From Hirudo medicinalis (Eukaryota > Annelida > Clitellata > Hirudinida > Hirudinidae): a DNA stretch of 12,027 bases. The translations under genes and the position numbers were made by a program. The notes beneath the pieces were generated by a model. The model had not been told where the DNA came from, did no database searches, and saw only the letters and a list, made by a program, of their open reading frames with translations. Shown one piece after another: positions 6,801 through 12,027 of this stretch (position 1 is its first letter; the number at the start of each line of letters is the position of its first letter). The stretch is taken from contig MPNW01000192.1 of NCBI GenBank assembly GCA_011800805.1, forward strand, positions 6,535 to 18,561, written 5' to 3'.

Positions 6801-8664
6801 GGGTCGAGAACCGGTATCCTGGACCTTGCATTTCTTGCCCCGTGGAAGGACGAACGCCCGCAGCCGACCGGGGAGCCGTGGATCGGGGAGCTCGAGGACG
6901 AGGGGGAGTGGAGGAGAGGCCTACTCATGGGTGGAATGTTGCTCAATAATTTCTCTTCCAGAACCTGCTGGAACTGCTTGAGATTCCTCGATTTTAAGTG
7001 GTGGCTCGAGGTGGCATAGTCGTTGAGGTCGTTGGACTCCATGTTCATGAGCTTGTTGAACAACTGTTGTTGTTGTTGTAGATGTTGCAGGTGATTCTGT
7101 TGCGAGGGACTCCTGAACGAGCCGGAGGAAGAGATCGACTTTTTTGACTGCTGTTGGTGGAGGTTGTGAGGAAGTCTGTAAGTCGCGCCCTGGAGTTGAT
7201 GCGAGTGCTCGGATGAAGGCTTCGAAGTCAGCATCGGAAGAGGTTTTGTCAATCCGGGAACTGGTAAATAGTTTCAGTAATGCATATGAAAAAATTAAAA
7301 AAGTGACAAATAACAAAATAAAATTGCCAACTAATTTGTTTGTCTTTATTTGCAGGACATATCATTTACATGTCATTTGCATGTCATTTGTATGACATTT
7401 GCATGTCACTTACACATCATTTACATGTCATTTGCAAAACTTTTATGATCAAAAATATGAATGAAATGTGCAAAAACCGTTTGAAATTTACGACCGTCTT
7501 TGAAATGAGAGCACGAATGTATTCATTAAGAAAGTTCAACCATTTGAACTCAGTGAAACCTTTGTTATGTTTAAATAAAATATATGGAAATCACATGAGC
7601 ATATTAATTTATTTCTAACTAAATAATTTAAATGGATGTTAAGATCATAATTTCCAACAATTTACAAGGCAGTCATATTGAACTCATTTGAAATTCCCAG
7701 CTGGTGAATGATCATCAATAACTCATTCTTCCTCCCATCCATCCATCCATTCATTCATACACATATATGTACATATAGAATATATGTATAGAATAATAGT
7801 TACATATAGAAAGTTGCATTTTGTAAATAAAATTCAGTTAATCAAAATAAAAATCAAAACAACAAAATCAAACTCTTGACAGAAATTAAGGACAAATTGA
7901 TGAATGATTAAAGTTCTAGAAAACAAATGCTCTCAAAGGTTTCAATAGTTCAGCAACCTTACAGCAGGTTGAGTGCATAGAATATTTATTTTCATAATAG
8001 AAATGGATCTCTAAAATTACAACCTCCTAACAGACTCGAGGATTAATCCATTGTAAGCTATTGTGAAGTCATGTAAAATTAAAGCCAAATAATTATTCAC
8101 AATTGTAGCATATCAGTTTGTATATCAGTGATGGGTTGTTTGATGAAGCTTGAATCTAAAATAGTCAATTTCAAAATTGAAAATCTCATTGAGATGCAAG
8201 AAATTAATACTTTTTATTTTATTATTTTCTACAATGTGCTTGAATAATTCTTTCTTAAATCTGTTTGAAAGAATTTTTTGTAACATGGCCATACGAAAAC
8301 TTACACGTTTTGCCCTGAAATGAAATGTCCTTGTAGGCTGCTGGTCTGAGAAAACTTGTTGAAACAACCGAATTTTTCCTCAACTTCTGAAACTCCTTGA
8401 CTTCGTTTTTCTTTCCTCCTGGAAACTGAGAGATCTTCTTGGCAAGATCCTCATGCGAGCATGTCTTTTTTGCGAATTTTCCAAGATTTGACATATACGA
8501 AGTCTTGCCAACAACTGAAGTGTGACTCTTGCTTGAACCAATAACTAAAGAAAAAAGAATCATTCTTTAAATTTCCATTTATTTGTGAAGAAATGCAATT
8601 CCAATCTAAACGACTTACTGATGACATTAAATCAAAATAACATTTCACCTTGCTTAGTTTCCAT
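3860..8664 (-). CDS. PHACTR-family phosphatase and actin regulator (multi-exon gene, whole span)
   Basis: PHACTR proteins bind monomeric actin through RPEL motifs and recruit protein phosphatase 1 through a C-terminal segment, coupling actin state to dephosphorylation of cytoskeletal targets. The minus strand reads, exon by exon, into this C-terminus: a degenerate first [24 protein letters not shown], a basic linker, [44 protein letters not shown] and FHKS-stop. Predicted intron phases are 1,1,2,1,2,1,0,0,2 and every junction preserves frame. The model gives 436 residues, shorter than the 500-700 usual in vertebrate members; the N-terminal RPEL of those proteins was not found, so 5' exons may be missing or lost. 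The family call and 3860-6097 are near certain. Exons above 6438 are less sure, and the 8664 start is weak. Which paralogue it corresponds to cannot be said. Confidence 0.88.
4272..4348 (-). CDS. PHACTR-like exon, C-terminal helix
   Basis: Acceptor cattttcag and donor CAAG|GTAATT bound 77 bases encoding [15 protein letters not shown] and [11 protein letters not shown]. This matches the vertebrate PHACTR C-terminal helix [15 protein letters not shown]...RQFTR closely; the conserved Glu after Met is Cys here. In PHACTR1 this region packs on PP1 beside the RVxF segment and helps to form the combined substrate surface. The last codon is split AG| and completed by G of the terminal exon. Confidence 0.95.
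4636..4773 (-). CDS. PHACTR-like exon with third RPEL motif and PP1-binding string
   Basis: Acceptor cccacttcag precedes 46 in-frame codons. [19 protein letters not shown] holds an intact RPEL (Arg-Pro, Glu-Leu, Ile). It overlaps IIKF, the RVxF-type PP1 docking site, followed by YVEV (hydrophobic pair) and YDRRADKPW (the arginine and tryptophan). This is the RVxF/hydrophobic-pair/R/W arrangement described for PHACTR1 bound to PP1, and every element is present. The exon ends at MRDK, where vertebrate PHACTRs read ADK before AAIRKEL, giving donor CAAG|GTCTGT. This is the most diagnostic exon of the gene. Confidence 0.95.
4797..4915. repeat. Intronic AAC-rich repeat with 71-bp internal duplication
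   Basis: AAC/ACA-rich simple sequence contains two near copies of ttagcagtaacaRYatcaac, starting near 4814 and 4885. It lies just upstream, in transcription order, of the third RPEL exon. Confidence 0.65.
5001..5135. repeat. Intronic simple-sequence block (CAT, CAG, AAT)
   Basis: An ATC/CAT tract with a short AGC run (to about 5072) is followed by AATAAA-type sequence and an (AAT)n run ending near 5131, all inside the intron between the linker exon and the third RPEL exon. Confidence 0.85.
5181..5242 (-). CDS. PHACTR-like exon, basic linker between second and third RPEL motifs
   Basis: The exon encodes [20 protein letters not shown] after a split threonine codon, between acceptor ttcatcag and donor AAAA|GTTCGT. 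The charged linker has the same 22-residue length as that of vertebrate PHACTRs, where it reads E/K-rich and ends in LTRK. It is likely a helix linking adjacent RPEL modules. A second acceptor five bases downstream (ctcag) would break the frame with the upstream donor, which decides the border chosen here. The donor is non-canonical after position +2 but is fixed by the protein match. Confidence 0.9.
5570..5625 (-). CDS. PHACTR-like exon carrying the second RPEL motif
   Basis: This 56-base exon (acceptor aattcag, donor CTGA|GTTTGT) encodes [18 protein letters not shown]. Together with LTR from the previous exon it matches the vertebrate PHACTR motif [20 protein letters not shown] at most positions, including Arg-Pro, Glu-Leu and the terminal Ile-Leu that define RPEL actin contacts. 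The first base completes the arginine codon split as AG|G. The donor is not a strong consensus, but it is the only one that yields the correct 22-residue linker to the next RPEL. Confidence 0.92.
5655..5674. repeat. Short (AAT)n microsatellite
   Basis: About six AAT units in the intron upstream of the second RPEL exon, followed by further AT-rich near-repeats. Confidence 0.75.
5863..5905. repeat. Intronic tandem repeat, three units of about 14 bp
   Basis: Units around tcgataccctYcc (ending tcgataccatgg) repeat three times, inside the intron just past the donor at 5949. It has no coding role in either frame. Confidence 0.7.
5950..6097 (-). CDS. PHACTR-like exon with degenerate first RPEL position
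   Basis: The exon is flanked by acceptor cgttcttcag and donor CCAG|GTGTGC, with 48 whole codons. Its end, WIGNHLTR, continues into RLNLRPT of the next exon exactly as [14 protein letters not shown] does in vertebrate PHACTRs. The preceding residues [14 protein letters not shown] keep the same 14-residue spacing from an I-F/I-L pair to the IG pair. Where those proteins have an RPEL motif (about NRPSKREL), this one reads [15 protein letters not shown], keeping S-K-x-E but lacking Arg-Pro and Glu-Leu. The motif is therefore probably unable to bind actin in the usual way. Confidence 0.88.
6439..6521 (-). CDS. Possible small exon between the Q-rich and first RPEL-region exons
   Basis: An acceptor (tattttagcag) and a fair donor (AAAA|GTAATT) bound 83 open bases encoding [20 protein letters not shown] and eight further residues. 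The exon starts with the one base needed to complete the split codon of the strong donor at 6786 and ends with the one base needed by the acceptor at 6097. Without it, that donor cannot join the next exon in frame. Weaker phase-compatible donors exist a few codons earlier. No homology is recognised, so this rests on splice logic alone. Confidence 0.4.
6786..7260 (-). CDS. Low-complexity Q/S/H-rich exon of the PHACTR-like gene
   Basis: This is the largest exon, 475 bases and 157 whole codons, preceded by a good acceptor (ctatttaccag) and followed by CATA|GTGAGT. The encoded stretch is predicted disordered: [14 protein letters not shown] contains a five-glutamine run made of CAA/CAG codons, and SPSSSSSP follows near the end. 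Between them, [18 protein letters not shown] could form an amphipathic helix. Vertebrate PHACTRs carry a variable, proline-rich disordered region at this position, so low conservation is expected. The reading frame was chosen because it alone stays open across the exon and joins in phase at both ends. A TAG is avoided only because the donor splits it (TA|G). Confidence 0.72.
7357..7436. repeat. Intronic tandem repeat of atgtcatttgc type
   Basis: Seven or so imperfect units of 10-13 bases (acatgtcatttgc, atgtcatttgt, atgacatttgc, atgtcacttac, acatcatttac) lie in the 1.0-kb intron upstream of the Q-rich exon. The rest of this intron (7437-8304) is AT-rich and holds no exon I can support. Confidence 0.85.
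7734..7790. repeat. (CCAT)n followed by ATAT-rich simple sequence
   Basis: Four CCAT units pass into CATT units and then into an acatatatgtacatatag palindromic AT stretch, all inside the long intron. Confidence 0.8.
8305..8544 (-). CDS. Upstream exon of the PHACTR-like gene, lysine-rich (79 codons)
   Basis: The exon is bounded by a strong acceptor (cttttttctttag) and a consensus donor (ACGT|GTAAGT). It is open throughout and starts and ends in phases that fit the predicted 16-base exon and the Q-rich exon at 7260. It encodes about 80 residues, rich in Lys and Ser, including [19 protein letters not shown] and [16 protein letters not shown] do not recognise a domain: it is not the N-terminal RPEL of vertebrate PHACTRs, although basic stretches are common in that part of the family. 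Membership in the same gene rests on strand, phase and position; it could instead belong to a separate gene. Confidence 0.55.
8649..8664 (-). CDS. Possible first coding exon (16 bases, METKQ)
   Basis: An ATG with a good context (A at -3, G at +4) is followed by five codons and then CAAG|GTGAAA, a credible donor leaving one base of a codon. The next exon (8305-8544) begins with two bases, so the phases match and restore a valine. An in-frame TAA lies 45 bases upstream with no other ATG between. The exon is so short that chance is a real possibility. Alternatives are a different 5' exon further up or beyond the transposase copy. Confidence 0.3.
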
Positions 8665-9239
8665 AGTTGTCAGAGCAAGTATGAAGTTTATAGTATCAGT
8701 GTCGTCTCCTTATTTCAATAAAAATGACAGTGGTGCGCTTAGTTATTTGAGTGAGACGATCTTCATTTTGCTGTTATCGACATCAGCGATACATTTGAAA
8801 TCAATCTGATCTTGAAACTTGCAGCCTCCGAGAGCAATTAAAATCATGATTTCAAATTACAAACATCATCGCACATCAAGTGGCCACCTCGAGCGTGTTC
8901 ATGTTTATCATATTGGTCAGTGTTCCATCGGTTAAAAATAGATTTTTTATTTAATTCATAAAGAGATGGACGTTTACATTCAGGTTTCTCTTTACGACAA
9001 AAGGAAATAAAAATTAAAAACTTTTTTCAAACATTTCGTGAAATGATTGCTGAATATTTGTGCAATGAGAACTAATGTGGAACCACCAGCCATCATTTGC
9101 AATGCAGACATTAAGAGCCTCGTTTGGTAAAATTAAGTAATAAGCATCTGTAGGTGCTGCAGCTGTTGCATTGCACTCGATTTTTAGCTATTGGTAGATA
9201 CATTTAAGATTTTTTTAGCTTATTAATGATAGTTTAGTG
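8665..9239. other. Stretch upstream of the gene model with no gene seen
   Basis: This lies between the possible start codon of the PHACTR-like gene and the transposase remnant. A minus-strand TATAAAC at about 8685-8691 sits too close to the ATG to be a normal TATA box. Small open frames on the minus strand (8844-8930, and one ending at about 8731) have no matching splice sites. Confidence 0.4.
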
Positions 9240-9905
9240 ATAGGTAGAAGTAAAGCATTGTCCGAAAATGAGAGGGGGAAGGTTGGACCTTCAGGAAAGC
9301 CAATTATTAAAGATCGAGGATTGATAAAGAGCTGAAAAGGTTCAGAAATGTTATTAATAATTATCCGAATGCTCCTGAACACTATGGGACCTAACAATCT
9401 CCGGGAAGAAAGAAGAAATTGTCTGTCATGCTGGTGGGGAAAGCATCAACGGGTATATTTTCGGCGAAACGGAGTTACATTTAACAGTCTAAGAATACAG
9501 TAATACTTTTTTATGAAAAGAAATTGAAGATTCCAGCTCTACAAGAACATCACAAAGTTGCCAGAATTCCATGGGCCAATACAATGTTATCAAACAGAGA
9601 AGGTTGGACCAACGCAATTATTTCTGATGAAACTAAATTCTATCTAGAATCAGGACCTGATGGTTATCAGTTTTGTTGGCATGACCTCGGATTAGAGAAG
9701 GAGTCATTTTGCAGCAGAAATCATGGAGCTGGAACAGTCATGATTTAGGCAGGATTTTCACATGTGGACTCATTGATTTAGCCTACAAAGAAAACAAAGC
9801 TCAGCAGACTGTTAAAGTATTGAAAAATAATCTCCTGACTTTTGCGAGGAGGAACTCTGGTGCAAATTACGTATTTTTGACTGGCTATATGTACTGGGAA
9901 CTTGT
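9240..9905 (+). pseudogene. Tc1/mariner-family transposase pseudogene
   Basis: The plus strand reads as a decayed Tc1-type DDE transposase. Its start resembles MGRxKxLSExERGKV with ATG changed to ATA (GRSKALSENERGKV). Then comes VINNYPNAPEHYG with SPGRKKKLS, the end of the helix-turn-helix region. Next is IISDETKFYLESGPDGYQF with CWHDLGLEKESF, where the Asp of SDE is the first catalytic residue, then GAGTVMI, and finally TVKVLKNNLLTFA. Stops include TAA at 9392 and 9482 and TAG at 9746 (in place of the usual Trp), and frame changes occur after the helix-turn-helix start and near 9780. The second catalytic Asp and the last acidic residue are not found. No terminal inverted repeats were identified. 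It is a dead copy, antisense to and upstream of the PHACTR-like gene. Confidence 0.85.
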
Positions 9906-10330
9906 TAACATATGATTGACTTTGGTCGGTATTTTCTAGAAAAATAACAAAGATTTTAAAGAATTGTGTAGACCACCAGATGTATCTCAGGTCATAACGC
10001 TCTAAAAAAAAAAAAAGACATTTCAAAATGCATTTACGAGTGAAATTTTTTAAATTTGAGTTACTTGGCGAAGTTACTCATGAATCGTGCCAAAAAAATT
10101 TAAAAAAATAAATTGCAGAAAAACCGATTTATTAAATGCTTAATTGTTTAATATTTTAATGGGAATTAGAATATTTAAAGTTGAGATTGCGTCATCCTTA
10201 ACGTGACGTAATATTTGAAGAGTTATGGACCAATGAGATCTCCTTGCAAAGAATTTTTCCTATAAGATCGTCCATTTAACTATAATCTGCCTTTTTCCAG
10301 TTGTTCTGCTTATCTCGTCTGCTTACCAAT
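9906..10330. other. AT-rich stretch with no gene seen
   Basis: Contains an A13 run near 10005-10017 and other A/T-rich sequence. The 3' half of the transposase and its end should lie here but could not be read. Nothing else is recognised. Confidence 0.45.
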
Positions 10331-10456
10331 CTTATATGCGCCATCAATACAACCTGATCTGTTACCTGTCACTAAATAAGAGCTGCACTTCAATCATCGG
10401 TGAGTCGGAAATTTTGCGTGGGTATTCGTTCGGTTTAACATACTAACATTGTCATT
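10331..10456 (+). repeat. First copy of a perfect 126-bp direct duplication
   Basis: This copy is base-for-base identical to 10458-10583. It spans unique sequence plus the first unit of the satellite-like array. See the N at 10457. Confidence 0.98.
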
Positions 10457-10457
10457 N
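10457..10457. other. Assembly gap or join (single N)
   Basis: A single undetermined base sits exactly between two identical 126-bp segments. This is the pattern left when two overlapping contigs are abutted with a minimal gap instead of being merged. Confidence 0.9.
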
Positions 10458-10583
10458 CTTATATGCGCCATCAATACAACCTGATCTGTTACCTGTCACT
10501 AAATAAGAGCTGCACTTCAATCATCGGTGAGTCGGAAATTTTGCGTGGGTATTCGTTCGGTTTAACATACTAACATTGTCATT
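10458..10583 (+). repeat. Second copy of the perfect 126-bp duplication
   Basis: Identical to 10331-10456. It continues directly into the tandem array. Confidence 0.98.
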
Positions 10584-11966
10584 TTAGGTATTCGTCCAGT
10601 TCAACATATCATTCGGGGTTTTCATTCGGTTTAACATATTATTATTATTGTCATTTGGGGTATTCGTCCATTTCAACAAACGCTATTTTCATTTTGGGTA
10701 TTTCTTCGGTTTAACATACTAATATTGTCATTTGAGGTATTCGTCCAGTTCAACAAACGTTATTTTCATTCGGGGTATTCGTTCGCTTTAGCATACTAAT
10801 ATTGTCTTTTGGGTATTTCTTAGGTTTAACATACTAATATTGTCATTTGGGGTATTCGTCCATTTCAACAAACGCTATTTTCATTCGGGGTATTCGTTCG
10901 ATTTAACATACTAATATTGTCATTTGAGGTATTCGTCCAGTTCAACAAACGTTAATTTCATTCCGGGTATTCGTTCGCTTTAACACACTAATATTATCTT
11001 TTGGGTATTTCTTAGGTTTAACATACTAATATTGTCTTTTGGGTATTTCTTAGGTTTAACACACTGATATTGTCATTTGGGGTATTCGTCCATTTCAACA
11101 AACGCTATTTTCATTTTGGGTATTTCTTCGGTTTAACATACTAATATTGTCATTTGAGGTATTCATCCAGTTTAACAAAAGATATATTCATTTGGGTATT
11201 CGTCCATTTCAACAAACGTCATTTTCGTTCGGGGTATTCGTTCGGTTTAACATACTAATATTGTCATTTGAGGTATTCGTCCAGTTCAACAAGCGTTATT
11301 TTCATTCGGGGTATTTGTTCGGTTTAACATACTAATATTGTCATTTGAGGTATTCGTCCAGTTCAACATATCATTCGGGATTTTCATTCGGTTTAACATA
11401 TTATTATTATTGTCATTTTGGGTATTCGTCCATTTCAACAAACGTTATTTTCATTTTGGGTATTTCTTCGGTTTAACATACTAATATTGTCTTTTGGGGT
11501 ATTTGTCCATTTCAACAAACGCTATTTTCATTCGGGGTATTCGTTTGATTTAACATACTAATATTGTCATTTGAGGTATTCGTCCAGTTCAACAAACGTT
11601 AATTTCATTCGGGGTATTCGTTCGCTTTTACATACTAATATTGTCTTTTGGGTATTTCTTAGGTTTAACATACTAATATTGTCTTTTGGGTATTTCTTAG
11701 GTTTAACATACTAATATTGTCATTTGAGGTATTCGTCCAGTTCAACATATCATTCGGGGTTTTCATTCGGTTTAACATATTATTATTATTTTTATTATTA
11801 TTGTCATTTGAGGTATTCGTCCAGTTCCACATATCATGCGGGGTTTTCATTCGGTTTAACATATTATTATTATTATTATTATTATTATTGTCATTTGAGG
11901 TATTCGTCCATTTCAACAAACGTTATTTTCATTTTGGGTATTTCTTCGGTTTAACATACTAATATT

Positions 11967-12027
11967 TTCTGCTAACATTTATTTCCCTTTATTTATTTAT
12001 TATTATGCATGCAAGCAGAGAGCTCAC
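11967..12027. other. Right flank, (TTTA)-rich simple sequence
   Basis: After the last array unit a short TTTATT-rich tract (about 11979-12005) leads into atgcatgcaagcagagagctc at the window edge. No gene is seen. Confidence 0.6.

Larger units (their letters stand above)
10420..11966 (+). repeat. Satellite-like tandem array, about 77-bp dimer of 38/39-bp halves
   Basis: About 20 units. Each comprises one half beginning ggtattcgtccagttcaac and continuing aaacgttattttcattcgg, and one half beginning ggtattcgttcggtttaac and continuing atactaatattgtcatttga. The halves share the GGTATTCGTYC...TTYAACA skeleton, so the unit is itself an old dimer. Variants (catttcaac, cagttcaac, ttcttaggtttaac) recur in the same order, and 10861-11080 matches about 11508-11727 at a 647-bp offset. 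Open frames with repeated FEVFVQFN/YSSSST-like peptides are a consequence of the period, not genes. Confidence 0.95.

Noticed and set aside
6751..7019. Plus-strand frames of 62-76 codons
   Set aside because: They are antisense to the Q-rich exon and its donor, arising from its GC-rich codons. No domain or splice pattern is seen.
6921..7316. Minus-strand 131-codon frame overlapping the Q-rich exon
   Set aside because: It is the shifted frame of the same exon. It runs through the predicted acceptor into intron sequence and does not join the RPEL-region exons in phase.
8685..8691. TATA box for the PHACTR-like gene on the minus strand
   Set aside because: It lies only about 28 bases before the predicted ATG, which would put transcription start at the start codon, and AT-rich matches are common here.
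8731..8930. Small minus-strand peptides (one starting MILIALGGCKF, one ending MCDDVCNLKS)
   Set aside because: They are under 35 codons, lack credible splice borders, overlap each other in different frames, and are not recognised as known proteins.
11147..11962. Plus- and minus-strand open frames within the satellite (SFEVFVQFN, YSSSST, NDNNNNN repeats)
   Set aside because: They result from the repeat period and TTA runs. Unit-to-unit changes break the frame at random and there is no codon-like constraint.

Overview
The window looks like AT-rich animal genomic DNA. There are no bacterial-style operons; instead there are short exons separated by introns of mostly 260-410 bp, many CAT/GAT, AAT and CCAT microsatellites, a decayed Tc1/mariner transposase copy and a satellite-like array. 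The organism cannot be fixed from the sequence. Intron size and microsatellite style would fit a lophotrochozoan invertebrate such as an annelid or leech, but that is a guess.

One protein-coding gene is clear. It lies on the minus strand, roughly 8664 down to 3860, and encodes a PHACTR-family protein (phosphatase and actin regulator). Five consecutive minus-strand exons, plus a 16-base terminal coding piece, join with matching splice phases. Together they give a C-terminus with two good RPEL actin-binding motifs, the PP1-binding IIKF/YVEV/R/W string, the [12 protein letters not shown] helix and a tail ending FHKS. Upstream are a Q/S-rich exon (6786-7260), a possible small exon (6439-6521), a basic exon (8305-8544) and a possible 16-base initiating exon (8649-8664). 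All of these also join in phase and would give a protein of about 436 residues. The first RPEL position is present by spacing but its signature residues are lost.

Layout: 1-895 is mostly CAT microsatellite and AATC-type simple sequence. 896-3859 has no gene I can support; it holds a 12-bp tandem repeat, a possibly transposon-derived GC-richer patch (1390-1790) and GAT microsatellites near the 3' end of the PHACTR gene. 3860-8664 is the PHACTR-like gene with simple repeats in its introns. 8665-9239 has no gene I can support. 9240-9905 is a plus-strand Tc1/mariner transposase pseudogene. 9906-10330 has nothing recognised. 10331-10583 is a perfect 126-bp duplication around a single N, most simply an assembly join that was not collapsed. 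10420-11966 is a tandem array of about 77 bp built from two diverged 38-39 bp halves, with higher-order duplication and internal TTA expansions. The last 60 bases are AT-rich simple sequence.

Splice sites and family assignments come from reading the sequence and from recalled family knowledge; no search was run.
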